Shown in pieces: positions 45,440 through 57,530 of a stretch of DNA of 64,000 nt. The notes beneath the pieces were generated by a model that worked only from the letters and a program-made list of their open reading frames with translations, was not told the origin of the DNA and did not search any database. The position numbers and the translations under genes are program-made. Position 1 is the first letter of the stretch; each line of letters starts with the position of its first letter. The DNA is from Hordeum vulgare subsp. vulgare (taxonomy: Eukaryota > Streptophyta > Magnoliopsida > Poales > Poaceae): positions 426,764,676 to 426,828,675 of the forward strand of contig NC_058521.1 of NCBI RefSeq assembly GCF_904849725.1, given 5' to 3'.

Positions 45440-46857
45440 ATGGCTTCCCTTACCGACTCCAGTATGATCTAATCACCAACCAAGTCGTCCTAGAGTAGCT
45501 CTTGAATTTCTTCGAGTCGCACCGTTCTCCCGCTCGGTTCACCTGAGAAACTCTTTCTCTAGGAAAACCCCATTCCGAGCAATAAACACTTTGTTCTCTT
45601 CTCGATCGAAGAAGATGTATCCCAAGATTTCCCTTGTATATCCCACAAATATGCATTTATCCGACTTAGGTGTAATCTTGTTCGACATGAGTCCCTTGAC
45701 AAATGCTTCACAACCCCAAATCTATAGAAAAGACAAACTAGGACTCTTACTAGTCCATATCTCATGTGGTGTCTTGTCTACGGATTTTGATGGTACCTTG
45801 TGAAGTGTGAAATTTGTAGTTTCTAGAGCGTATCCCTAGAATGACAAGGGTAAATCCGATTTCCACATCATAGATTGAACCATGTCCAACAAGGTTTGAT
45901 TTCTCAATTCCCATATGATGTTTCTTTATGGTGTACCCAAAGGTATGAGCTGAGGTACTATACCTCGGCCTTTTAGACGATCATCAAACTCATGGCGCAT
46001 GTACTTACCTCCATGATCCGATCGCAGAAGCTTTATAGTCTTGCCGAGCTAATTTTCTACCTCGTTCTGAAACTCTTTGAACTTTTCAAAAGTTTTTGAC
46101 TTGTGCCTCATCAAATAGACATATCCATATCTACTCTAGTTGTTGGTAAAAGCCACGAAGTACTGATAGCCACCTCTGGACGTTGTTCCCATTGGAACAC
46201 ACACATCACTGTGTATAACCTCCAACAGTTTGGACGCCCTCTCGCAACTCTTTGCAAGAGGAGACTTAGTCATCTTGCCTAGCAATCAATATTCGCATGT
46301 CTCGAACCACCCGAAGTCAGACGAAGTTAGCAGTCCATCATCACGGAGCTTCCTCATTCGTTTCACACTAATGTGTCCAAGTCGGCAATGCCAAAAATAT
46401 GTAAGATTCATCTCATTAGGCTTATGCCTCTTGACATTCACGTTATAGACCGGTTCCGTTTCCAGATTCAAAATAAATAGCCCATCTACAATGGGTGCAT
46501 AGCCGTGGAACATCCCATTCAAATAAAATGAACAACCATTGTCCTTTAAATTGAATGCATAACCCTAACTCATCAAGCATCAGGCCAAAATAATGTTCCG
46601 ACTAAGTGCGGGAATGTAATAACAATTATTCAATTCCAAGATAAATCCAAAAGGAAGCTGGAGCTGCATCATGCTGATCTCCAACGCAGCAACTCTTGCT
46701 TTGTTGTTAACCCTGATGCAATCTCCCTTTGTACCACACACCTAGTTCTTACGAGCCCCTGCATCGAGTTGCAAATATGAACAATCAATCCGGTATCAAA
46801 TACCCAAGATCTATTAGGTCTATCAGCAAGGTAAATGTGTATAACATATGTAACAAG
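45440..46857 (-). pseudogene. Copia protease/integrase remnant of element D
   Basis: The GAG-pre-integrase part is clear at 46286-46522 (MNGMFHGYAPIVDGLFILNL, then FWHCRLGHISVKRMRKL), with the His-His half of the zinc finger. The integrase core and the C-terminal part (near 45600-45720, FVKGLMSNKI-type sequence) follow leftward in several frames with stops. The right edge at 46857 is where element C inserted; gag resumes at 54076. Integrase inserts the cDNA into the genome; this copy is inactive. Confidence 0.75.
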
Positions 46858-46862
46858 TGTAC

Positions 46863-48378
46863 TAATACGTTTCCAACGTATCTATAATTTTTGATGGTTC
46901 CATGCTATTATCTTGTCAACTTTGGATGAATATGCTATTTTATATCTTTTTTGGGACTAACCTATTAACTCAGTGCCTCGTGCCAGTTTCTGTTTTTTCC
47001 GTGTTTTTGACCTTTTTCATAAAAGAATATTAAACGGAGTCCAAATGGCATAAAACCTGCGGGGTGATTTTTTCCATAGCAGAAGATATGCAGGGGACTT
47101 GAGAACCAAGGCAGGAGACCTCGTGGGAGGTCACAAGCCCGCTAGGCGCGCCCTAGGGGGGCCGCGCCTGGCAGGCTTTTGGGCCCCACGTGCCTCCTTT
47201 GCCCTACCTCTTTCTACTATAAATTCTCTAAAATCCCGAAACCAAAGAAGAGAGCCACGAAAATACTTTTGCGCTGCCGCAAGCTTCTGTCTCCGCAAGA
47301 TCCCATCTGGGGATCGTTCTCTTGCCCTGCCGGAGGTGGATACGGACACGGAGGGCTTCTTCATCAACACCATTGCCTCTCCGATGATGCATGAGTAGTT
47401 CACCATAGACCTTCGGGTCCATAGCTAGTAGCTAGATGGCTTCTTCTCTCTCCTGGATCTTCAATACAAAGTTCTCCATGATCTTCATGGAGATATATCC
47501 GATGTAACTTTCTTTTGTGGTGTGTTTGTCGAGATCCGATGAATTGTGGATTTATGATCAGATTATCTATGAATATTATTTGAGTCTCCTCTCATCTCTT
47601 ATATGCATGATTTTGTATTCTTTTAATTCTCTTTGAGTTATGGGTTTCATTTGGCCAACTTGATCTATAATTCTTGCAATGGGAGAAGTGCTTGGTTTTG
47701 GGTTCATACCGTGCGGTGTCCTTAGCCAGTGACAGAAAGGGTAGCGAGGCACGCATCGTTTTGTTGCCATCAAGGGTAAAAAGATGGGGTTTATATCATA
47801 TTGCATAAATTTATCCTTCTACATCATGTCATCTTGCTTAAGGCGTTACTTCGTTTGTTATGAACTTAATACACTAGATGCATGCTGGATAGCGGTCGAT
47901 GTGTGGAGTAATAGTAGTAGATGGAGACAGTATCGGTCTACTTGTCTCGGACGTGATGCATATATGTATGATCATTGCCTTAGATATCGTCATGACTTTG
48001 CGCGGTTCTATCAATTGCTCGACAGTAATTCGTTCACCCACTGTAATACTTGCTATCATGAGAAAAGCCTCTAGTAAACACTATGGCCCCCGGGTCTACT
48101 TCACATCATATATTCGGATCTACAAAAATACCAAAAATACTTTGTTGCACTTTTCACCTTCAGATCTCACCTTGCCAGTAATCGTGAAGGGATTGACAAC
48201 CCCTTTATAGCGTTGGGTGCAAGTTTGTTTGTTTTTGCGCACGTACATTGGTGCCTCATCTTGATACTCCTACTAGATTGATACTTTGGTTCTCAAACTA
48301 AGGGAAATACTTATCGCTACTTTGCTGCATCACCCTTTCCTCTTCAAGGGAAAGCCAACGCAAGTTCAAGAGGTAGCA
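46863..48378 (+). repeat. 5' LTR of element C
   Basis: 1516 bp, TAATACGTTTCCAACGTATC (TG mutated to TA) ... CAAGAGGTAGCA. Compared with the 3' LTR it lacks about 14 bp (GTTTTATATGCATG) near 46925. Confidence 0.93.
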
Positions 48379-48389
48379 AGAAGGATTTC

Positions 48390-48407
48390 TGGCGCCGTTG
48401 CCGGGGA
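48390..48407 (+). other. Primer-binding site of element C
   Basis: TGGCGCCGTTGCCGGGGA, complementary to a tRNA-Asp 3' end as in Athila-lineage elements. It lies 11 bp after the LTR. Confidence 0.85.
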
Positions 48408-48602
48408 GTATTCAAGTGAAGCATACCAAGTAACTATCGCAAACTCATCTCTTGCATTTACATTATTTTCCTTTTGCCTCTCGTTTTCCTCTCCCCCACT
48501 TCTGAAAAAACAATATTTACAAAAGTATTTGCCTTTTTCGTTCGTCCTTTCTTTCACTTGCTTTCTGTTTGCTTGTGTTCTTGTCTCCTTGCTAAGACAT
48601 GT

Positions 48603-49744
48603 ATGGCCCAACCAAATGATCATGATGCTTACTATAAAAGGTTGGAAGATATTGAAACTAGTGTTAAAAGCTTCATGTCTACACAGTTTGATCATAATAG
48701 CTTCTTTCGTAGAGAACTAAGGGAGGAAAATTATTTTATGGCTTATATGAATAAAGAGGTTGATGATATGGCCAAATAATTCCTTGTGTTAAATTCTCAA
48801 TTTGCTCATCTTGAAAAATTGGTAGGCCAGATTTATGATAAACAAGCTACCTTAGTCAATAAAATGGCTGCTAAACCTGAAATTTGTGAAGAGAATCACG
48901 AAGATCTTAAAGTGCTTGGTTTGACTCCTATTGAATCCTTGTTTTCTAATGTCAATCCTAATGATGATGGGGCTGGATATGAATCCACTTTGGTTGAGAA
49001 ACGCCCGAATGATTCGGAGTCTATTTACCTTGATGCTAAAAACACTGCAAGTGGAGTAGAGGATATCAAAACTTTGAGTAGTGATGAAATTACTACTTTG
49101 GATTTCAAGGAATTTAATTATGATAGCTGCTCTTTGATTGAATGTATTTCATTGATGCAATCCATGCTAAACTCTCCACAAGCTTATAGACAAAATAAGG
49201 CTTTTACCGATCATATCGTTGATGCTATGATGAAATATCTTGAAGAGAAACTTGAGTTGGAAATATCTATTCCTAGAAAATTTCATGATGAGTGGGAACC
49301 TACTATCAAAATCCAGATTAAAAATTATGAATGCAATGCTTTGTGTGATTTGGGTGCTAGTGTTTCCGCTATTCCAAAGTCCTTATGTGATGTTCTAGGC
49401 TTCAATGAGATTGATGAGTGCTCTCTTAATTTGCATCTTGCGGATTCTACTATTAGGAAACCTATGGGAAGGATCAATGATGTTCTATTATTGCAAATAG
49501 GGACTATGTGCCCGTATATTTCATTGTGCTTGATATTGATTGCAATCCGACATGCCCCATCATTCTTGGTAGACCTTTCCTTAGGACTGTTGGTGTTGTT
49601 ATCGATATGAAGGAAGGGAATATTAGATTTCAATTTCCATTAAGTAAGGGCATGGAACACTTTCCTAGAAAGAAAATAAGATTGCCTTATGAATCCATGA
49701 TGAGATCTACTTATGGTTTGATCACAAAAGATGACGATACTTGA
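48603..49744 (+). pseudogene. Gag-protease ORF of element C
   Basis: ATG 48603-48605 (MAQPNDHDAYYKRLEDIETS) begins a short gag-like part predicted to be helical. TAA at 48777-48779 interrupts, but the same frame continues (FAHLEKLVGQIYDKQ). An acidic linker leads to a retropepsin-like domain: ALCDLGASVSAIPKSL with the D-x-G-A active-site motif at about 49345, then the flap-side region and PIILGRPFLRTVG near 49560. A one-base shift near 49505 separates these two halves, and the frame ends at TGA 49742-49744. The protease would process gag. There is no pol downstream. Two lesions suggest this copy is inactive, although it is otherwise well preserved. Confidence 0.85.
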
Positions 49745-52540
49745 TTCTATCGCCTTATGCCTAGCTAAGGGCGTTAAACAATAGCGCTTGTTGGGAGGAA
49801 ACCCAATGAATTTATTTTTGCTTTTTTACTTTCTGTTTTGTTGTGTGCACACCATCATAATTCTGTTATGATTGTGTTTTTATGATTTAGTTAGTGTTTG
49901 TGCCAAGTAGAACCTTTATGATTAATTTGGGTGATAGTTGTTTGATCATGCTGAAAAAGACAGAAACTTTGCGCTCACAAAATTATTTTTAATTCCTATC
50001 CAAAAAGAGCTTTTGAGTTTATTCTTTTTGCTGCTGATTGATATGCGAATTTCCCTAATTTTCATAAGTTTTCAGAATTTTTGGGATACCAGAGGTATAC
50101 GAAGTAGACAGATTGCTACAGAGTGGTCTACTTTTGACAGATTCTGTTATTGTTGTGTTGATTGCTTATTTTGATGAAACTATGGTTAGTATCGGGAGGT
50201 ACTAGCCATGGAAAAGTGATAATACAGTAATATAACATCAATCTTAATGGAAATCAAGTTTACTACAGTACCTAAAGAGTTGGTGGTTTGTTTTCTTATG
50301 TTAATGATATCACGAGTTTTTGTTTAAGTTTTGTGTTGTGAAGTTTTCAAGTTTTGGGTGATGTTCTCATGGACAATGGAATAAAGAGTGGAAAGAGCTT
50401 AAGCTTGGGGATGCCCAAGACATCCCAAGCCAAATTAAAGGACACCAAAAAGCCTAAGCTTGGGGATGCCCCGGGAAGGCATCCCCTCTTTTGTCTTCAA
50501 TCCATCGGTAACGTTACTTGGAGCTATATTTTTATTCCCACATGATATGTGTTTTGCTTGGAGCATCGTTTATTATAGGAGTCTTTGCTTTTTGTTTTGT
50601 CACAATCATCCTTGCTGCACACCTTTTTGAGAAGGACATGCACTCATCATGGATTTTTTAGAATACTCAATGATCTTCACTTATATCTTTTGAGTTAGGC
50701 AATTTAGCTCGCATGTGCTTCACTTATATCTTTTGAGCTAGATAATTTTTCTCTAGTGCTTCACTTAAATCTCTGTAGAGCACGGCGGTGTCACATTTTG
50801 AAGAAATAAAAACTCTCGATCTTCACTTATACCATTTTGAGAGTGCTCTCTCTCTAAGTAACTTGGTAATTGGCGTGTGCTATGAAATTAGTCCTAAATA
50901 TGATAGGCATCCAAAGGGGATATAATAAAAAATTCCATATTCAAGTGCATTGATTAGTAAGAGAAGTTTGATTCCTCACAATTAGTTTTGAGATATGGAT
51001 ATGGTAATATTCGAGTCATGTTAGTAGGGTGTTGTGAATCTAGAAATACTTGTGTTGAGGTTAGTGATTCCCGTAGCATGCACGTATGTTGAACCGCTAT
51101 GTTAGGAAGTCGGAGAATAATTAAATTATTGGTTTTCATCCTTTGTGTGGAGGTCGGGATCGCGCGATGGTTAACACCTACCAACCCTTACCCGAGGAGT
51201 ATGCGTTTAGCACTTTGTTTCGAATACTAATAAAAACTTTTGCAATAAGTATATGAGTTCTTCATGACTAATGTCAGTCCATGGTATAGATGCACTCTCA
51301 CCTTCCACCTTTGCTAGCCTCTCTAGTGTCGCGCAACTTTCGCCGGTGCACAAACCCACCATATACCTTCCTCAAAACAGCCACCGTACCTACCTATTAT
51401 GGCATTTTCATAGCCATTCCGAGATATATTGCCATGCAACTCCCACCGTTCCGTCTCATGACATGTGCCGTCACTTTCATATTGCCATTGCATGATCGTA
51501 AGATAGCTAACGAGATGTTTCAATGTCATAGGCTAAGCTAGATCGTTGCACATCCCGGTACACTGCTGGAGGCATTTCATATAGAGTCATCATTGTTCTA
51601 AGTATTGAGTTGTAAGTAAATAAAAGTGTGATGATCATCATTATTAGAGCATTGTCCCATGTGAGGAAATAAAAACAATAGGCCAAATATGCCCACCAAA
51701 AAAATGAAAAAAAAGAGAGGCCAAAGACCCAAAGAAAAAAAATGATGAGAGAAAAGAGAGAAGGGACAATGCTACTGTCTTTTTCCACACCTATGCTTCA
51801 AAATAGCACCATGTTCTTCATGATAGAGAGTCTCTTGTTTTTTCACTTCCATATACTAGTGGGAATTTTCATTAGATAACTTGGCTTGTATATTCCAATG
51901 ATGGGCTTTCTAAAAATAGCCCTAGGACTTCGTGAGCAAGCAAGTTGGTTGCACACCCACTAGTTTTCTTTTTGAGCTTCCATACACTTATAGCTCTAGT
52001 GCATCGGTTGCATGGCAATCCCTACTCATTCACATTGATATCTATTGATTGGCATCTCCATAGCCCATTGATACGCCAAGTCGATGTGACCATCTCCTCT
52101 TTTTGCCTAACAACCTCCACCACACTCTATTCCACCTATAGTGCTATATCCATGGCTCACGCTCATGTATTGCGTGGGAGTTGAAAAAGTTTGAGAAAGT
52201 AAGAGTGAGAAAACAATTACTTGGCCAATACCGGGGTTGTGCATGCTTTAAATTCGTTGTGTGGGGATGATGGAGCATAGCCAGACTATATGATTTTGTA
52301 GGGATAACTTTCTTTGGCCTTGTTATTTCAAAAGTTCACGATTACCTTGCTAGTATGCTTAAAGTATTATTGTTTTCATGTCAATAGTAAACTTCTGTTT
52401 TGAATCTTACGGATCTGAACATTCATGCCACAAGAAAGAAGTTACAAAGAACAAATATGATAGGTAGCATTCCACATCAAAACTTCGGTCTTTATCACTT
52501 CCCCACTCGAGGACGAGCAGGAGTTAAGCTTGGGGATGCT
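49745..52540 (+). other. Non-coding 3' internal region of element C
   Basis: No RT or integrase. AAGCTTGGGGATGCC occurs at 50401-50415 and 50456-50470, within a short duplication. The same AAGCTTGGGGATGC forms the polypurine tract at 52526-52539 directly before the 3' LTR. Short ORFs are not supported. Confidence 0.8.
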
Positions 52541-54070
52541 TGATACGTCTCCAACATATCTATAATTTTTTACGGTTTCATGCTATTATCTTGTCAACTT
52601 TGGATGTTTTATATGCATGAATATGCTATTTTATATCTTTTTTGGGACTAACCTATTAACTCAGTGCCTCGTGCCAGTTTCTGTTTTTTCCGTGTTTTTG
52701 ACCTTTTTCAAAAAAGAATATTAAACGGAGTCCAATCGGAATAAAACCTGCGAGGTCATTTTTTTCCATAGCAGAAGATACACAGGGGACTTGAGAACCA
52801 AGGCAGGAGACCACGTGGGAGGTCACAAGCCCCCTAGGCGCGCCCTAGGGGGGCGCGCCTGGCAGGCTTGTGGGCCCCACGTGCCTCCTTTGCCCTACCT
52901 ATTTCGCCTATAAATTCTCTAAAATCCTGAAACCAAAGAAGAGAGCCACGAAAATACTTTTCCGCCGCCTCAAGCTTCTGTCTCCACAAGATCTCATCTG
53001 GGGACCGTTCTGGTGCCCTGCCGGAGGGGGATTTGGAAACGGAGGGCTTCTTCATCAACACCATTGCCTCTCCGATGATGCGTGAGTAGTTCACCATAGA
53101 CCTTCGGGTCCATAGCTAGTAGCTAGATCGCTTCTTCTCTCTCTTGGATCTTCAATACAAAGTTCTCCATGATCTTCACGCAGATCTATCCGATGTAACT
53201 TTATTTTCTGGTGTGTTTGTCGAGATCCGATGAATTATGGATTTATGATCAGATTATCTATGAATATTATTTGAGTCTCCTCTGATCTCTTATATGCATG
53301 ATTTCGTATCCTTGTAATTCTCATCGAGTTATGGGTTTCGTTTGGCCAACTGGATCTACAATTCTTGCAATGGGAGAAGTGCTTGGTTTTGGGTTCATAT
53401 CGTGCGATGTCCTCAGCCAGTGACAGAAAGGGTAGCGAGGCACGCATCGAGTTGTTGCCATCAAGGGTAAAAAGATGGGGTTTATATCATATTGCATGAA
53501 TTTATCGTTCTACATCATGTCATCTTGCTTAAGGCGTTACTCCGTTTGTTATGAACTTAATACACTAGATGCATGCTGGATAGCGGTCGATGTGTGGAGT
53601 AACAGTAGTAGATGCAGACAGTATCGGTCTACTTGTCTCGGACATGATGCCTATATGTATGATCATTGCCTTAGATATCGTCACGACTTTGCGTGGTTCT
53701 ATCAATTGCTCGACAGTAATTCGTTCACCCACCGTAATACTTGCTATCATGAGAGAAGCCTCTAATGAACACTATGGCCCCCGGGTCTACTTCACATCAT
53801 ATATTCAGATCCACCAAAATACCAAAAATACTTTGTTGCACTTTTAACCTTCCGATCTCACCTGGCAAGTAAACCTGAAGGGATTGACAACCCCTTTATA
53901 ACGTTGGGTGCAAGTTTGTTTGTTTTTGCGCACGTACATTGGTGCCTCATCTTGATACTCCTACTGGATTGGTACCTTGGTTCTCAAACTGAGGGAAATA
54001 CTTATCGCTACTTTGCTGCATCACCCTTTCCTCTTCAAGGGAAAAACCAACGCAAGCTCAAGAGGTAGCA
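52541..54070 (+). repeat. 3' LTR of element C
   Basis: 1530 bp, TGATACGTCTCCAACATATC ... CAAGAGGTAGCA, followed by TSD TGTAC. Confidence 0.95.
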
Positions 54071-54075
54071 TGTAC

Positions 54076-54915
54076 CTTTACGTCAAGAAGCATTTTCGAC
54101 CATCTTGCCATGCTCAACAACCCACTTGCTACAGTTCCTCTTCTAGTGACTAGTTTCCTTGCAATGAAAGAAAATGGTCTTTGAGTCTGGTCCCGATTTA
54201 GGCTCAGCGGCGGATACAACCTTCTCCGTGCCCTTTGTCTTAGACTTTTCTTGGACCAACTATCCTTGAAATTAGTTGAGTTATGCGCCATCAACACTTG
54301 ATGTGTGCCTTTCTTAATATCTTCCTCTACCACCTTGAGCATCCCATGCAATTCAGTGAGCTTCATATTCATGTCGTGCTTATTATAGTTCGAGATGAAC
54401 ACGCCATAGCTAGTTGGAAGAGAACCAAGAACTACATTAGTAGCGAGCTCATCCAAGAGCGGGACGCCCAACCGATCCAAAGCTTGCATGTATCCGATCA
54501 TCTCGATCACATGGGGTCTGAGTGGATCACCTTCCTTCAACTTACAATCCATCAAGGATCACTAGGCATTGAACCTTTCGGTCCTAGCCTGAACCATAAA
54601 CATGCTCTTGAGACTCTCGATCATATCAAAAGCCACAATATATTCGAAATGTTTTTGCAAATCGGGATCCATATGAGCCAGCATGAGGGAGATGATCTCG
54701 CTCCATTCATCAACAAATTTCTGGTAGGCATTCTTGCTTGTGGCATTAGGATTATTGGCACATACCTCTGGAACTACATCCTCAAGAACATGTTCCTTTT
54801 TATCGTGCTTGAGAACAATACTCAAATTTCTATACCAGGTGATAAAGTTTGTTCCATTCAGTTTATCCTTTTACAGATTTGATTTCAACGGAAAGTTTTG
54901 AGCTGGTGGTGCCAT
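54076..54915 (-). pseudogene. gag: Copia gag of element D
   Basis: ATG at 54913-54915 (MAPPAQNFPLKSNL) then a stop. The frame continues with KLNGTNFITWYRNLSIVLK, EHVLEDVVPEV, FVDEWSEIISLMLAHMDPDL (UBN2-type gag) and, in a second frame from 54555, LKEGDPLRPHVIEMIGYMQ and LPTSYGVFISNYNKHDMNMK. The CCHC knuckle region near 54150 is out of frame. It ends at the element C insertion; protease and pol continue at 46857. Gag packages the element RNA; this copy has at least two stops and a frame change. Confidence 0.85.
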
Positions 54916-56475
54916 TGATCTACAACAGAAAATACGCAATAACTAAGCAATGTGTTATGTAGAGTAATTCAAGCCTTAAACAAAACTACTCCCAGTCAAG
55001 TGAGCATCCCTCCGCAAACTCTTAGTGATTCAGGATCTAACTAGCAGAAGTGACTAGTGAGCTTTAGCATCACCGCTAGCCAACTTGCCTATCCGGTAAG
55101 CAACTCCTTGCTAACTATATCTCTATACGACTCCTATGGGTCTGGTAGGTATCTTATACCCTGACATTCGTTGCCACACGACCAAAAACCGTTTTGATAG
55201 CCTTGTCAAGTTAACCTAATGCAGTGCATGTCTGTATCTGACACGAACCCTCTAGTTCAATGGCACCCAGTAGCACCTCCATTTTATGAGCCCACTACTA
55301 GACGTACTTGGCGTGCGAAGGTACAACATACGGAATGGCAATATGCTTGATATTAATGAGGGGTCTTACTACCATTATAACATGCATAAAAACAAGAAGC
55401 AATATCAATCACATATACACATAAATATGTGAAATGGTATGGCTCCTTCATGGACGTCCTTCCAAACCCGCTCCAACTTGGATGACCAGGACGAAACTCC
55501 ATATTGTTTGTCATGCCAGCATGCCAAAACCTTGAACTTGATCTCTGACCTCCAAGTACTACAACTAGTAATGAATTTTACAGATAATCATAAGTCGACA
55601 CATAGGTCGTTATACATTATAATGACAACACTTTGGCTCCTGTCGACGGAGAATCATGACAAGAAGGTCATGTTAAATTACACACATGTATCACATACAT
55701 ATGAGCCCTACTATTCACGTCAAACCTACAAAACAAAGTTATGCATAGAATTTCATTCTATCAATTTGTGTGGTCGTGTATGAAATATACGGTGCTATGA
55801 ACATAGGTGTCCCGCCAAATTTTTAGAAATCACAGATCGAATTTGTACTCCAATCATGCCGAATTTTCTGATCTGACCTATCTCAGCAATCATCACGGAT
55901 CCAGAGTATATCTCTCCTAATCAGAGGGGAATATCCTATCTTGCTCGACCATGTCTCGCAGCGTGGGTCTGGACAAGCCTGAAACCTACCTTTGTAACTA
56001 CCGAGTCACGAAGTAGCATTTGGTCGGCCCAAAGCAAGTTTGTCACCATCCTGAATACATGAATCGCCACAGGTCTTAGGGCATAGAACGTATGTTGTAC
56101 TACAGACTCACAGATGACCTATCGCTGCGTCTCATAGTTGGGTTTGTACAACTTAGACCTTATCTCGACTCGGATCCAACTATGTTGAATCCGATCAAAT
56201 CTTTCCAAGTCCATATTATTCGGCTAGCATACAATACTACATGGTCAATGAGATCGGATCATCCACCGTGTCATACGCTGGTATAATTTGTTGCGCGTCC
56301 ACACAACCCTTTCGACTAGGGCCAATTTAGGACAATTATCAAACAATGCATAGTCTCACAAACAAGTCACGTACTTGTTGAAACACATCATTAATAATTT
56401 CCAAGGACTATCTTTATTCATAAAAACATAGTAAATGTCATCATACATGATTTCATCTAGGGCATATGTCCAATA
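54916..56475 (-). repeat. 5' leader and 5' LTR region of element D
   Basis: About 55885-56475 matches the start of the 3' LTR (43200-43769 in mirror position), with minus-strand start TATTGGACATATGCCCTAGA. The part from 54916 to about 55885 does not resemble the rest of the 3' LTR and has no obvious TATA box or initiator-tRNA primer site. No gene is seen. Confidence 0.6.
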
Positions 56476-56480
56476 GTTCC

Positions 56481-56660
56481 TCCAAGTTAACACGCACAGC
56501 GGCGCACGCGCCATCGACGACCATGAGCACCTCGACCTCCGCGGCATATGTGGTTGGGCTTATGCGGGGATACTCGGCGATAGGGGTGGGGATATCGATG
56601 CATGAGGGTGGTTCGTAGGCTCCATCTGAGCAACCGGTCGGGGCGGTGATGGAGATTAGT
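56481..56660 (-). pseudogene. Coding-like exon, DNA-X minus-strand gene
   Basis: One minus-strand frame stays open: CIDIPTPIAEYPRIS, TTYAAEVEVLMVVDGACAAV, then RVNLE. It ends exactly at the element D insertion. Joining to 42411 (one GTTCC copy kept) continues without a stop as EHLAADATNLVRALVEM. The continued part resembles exon-like copies i and ii (NPREHLAT-KFVRAVAVMK). No family was recognised. This continuity is the main evidence that it is real coding sequence. Upstream and downstream splice sites are not fixed. Confidence 0.45.
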
Positions 56661-57310
56661 GGTTACCTGACCAGATCAACGAGTGAGGCTAGGGAAGAAT
56701 GTAGATTTGGTTGCGGACGCGGCGGTTTGGGATGCATGGAGATGGGGGATAGGGGAAATCTGATGGGTGGGAAGAATAACTTCAGACATCATGCGCCAAC
56801 TGAAAATTTTGCTACAAAACTCAATCCTTACACGGGGAAAACACGCAACACAAATGAAGTGCATCAAATACCCATGCGGAGAAAAGAAGAAATTGGTGAT
56901 CTCGCATCGAAAAAAAGTACTACCCTTGATGAACGTACTTAAATTCGTAGATCATAATTTGCTCTATAAACTACTAGTAGAGGTAAGTACTAGTAATGGG
57001 ATGCTCACAATTAAATAAACAAACGTTCGAGCGACACAGACGCAAACTACTTCTCCGATGCTGTCGAGACGCCCACGCTACCGGCCGTATCGACGGCAGC
57101 CCACACCGTGCTTGGATCTCTGACCAGCTCCCGTCAATTCGTTTGGTAGCTATTGTCGCGATCCTGGTGGCAGGTGGAGGCATCACACCATGGTGGCCAG
57201 AGGCTATAGTTCTCCTTCTCCGCAATGCCGACGGTAACCCACCATGCTCGGATCTCCGCCCAGCTCTACTGAGTGGCGCGTGTGGCCACTTCTTTCTTGG
57301 TGCGAGTAGT

Positions 57311-57530
57311 CTATATTTTCTTGTGTGCTTTTCCCATTTTCCGGTCTGCCTGTGCGGCTTTGGCCTCCTCTTCATCATTTGCCCATTCGGCATAGGCAGC
57401 TTCATCGTTCGCCCACGTTGGTGTGCGGTTGCGGGTGGCGCAGAACTCGGTGCAGCAGGATCCCATTGCCTCCTTACTAGTTGGTGTGCGATCGCAGGCT
57501 GCGATGTACTCGGTGTGGCAGAATGCCGTC
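57311..57530 (-). pseudogene. Coding-like stretch, DNA-X minus strand
   Basis: Minus-strand frame with CHTEYIAACDRTPTSK, CCTEFCATRNRTPTW, DEAAYAEWANDEEEAKAAQA and RKMGKAHKK, ended by TAG at 57311-57313. It has an internal near-repeat of the C-x(4)-A-x(3)-RTPT type. High GC compared with its surroundings. No family recognised; it may be another exon of the minus-strand gene or a captured fragment. Confidence 0.3.

Larger units (their letters stand above)
46863..54070 (+). mobile_element. Non-autonomous Gypsy element C (Athila/Sabrina-like), complete, TSD TGTAC
   Basis: 5' LTR 46863-48378, internal 48379-52540, 3' LTR 52541-54070. TGTAC lies at 46858-46862 and 54071-54075. A primer site and polypurine tract are in place. 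It encodes only a short gag-like part and a retropepsin; there is no RT, RNase H or integrase, so it must rely on a partner. LTRs look very similar. Inserted in element D, opposite in strand. Confidence 0.95.
42417..56475 (-). mobile_element. Copia retrotransposon D (minus strand), TSD GTTCC
   Basis: 3' LTR 42417-43769; pol remnants 44042-46857; element C inserted at 46863-54070; gag 54076-54915; 5' LTR region ending at 56475. GTTCC occurs at 42412-42416 and 56476-56480. Removing D also restores an open DNA-X frame, which supports these borders. Without C it is about 6.8 kb, a normal Copia size. Copia order (gag, protease, integrase, RT, RNase H) is clear. Confidence 0.85.

Noticed and set aside
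48286..48720. A 144-codon ORF at the 5' end of element C
   Set aside because: It starts in the LTR and crosses the primer site in a different frame from the gag-protease frame that opens at 48603.
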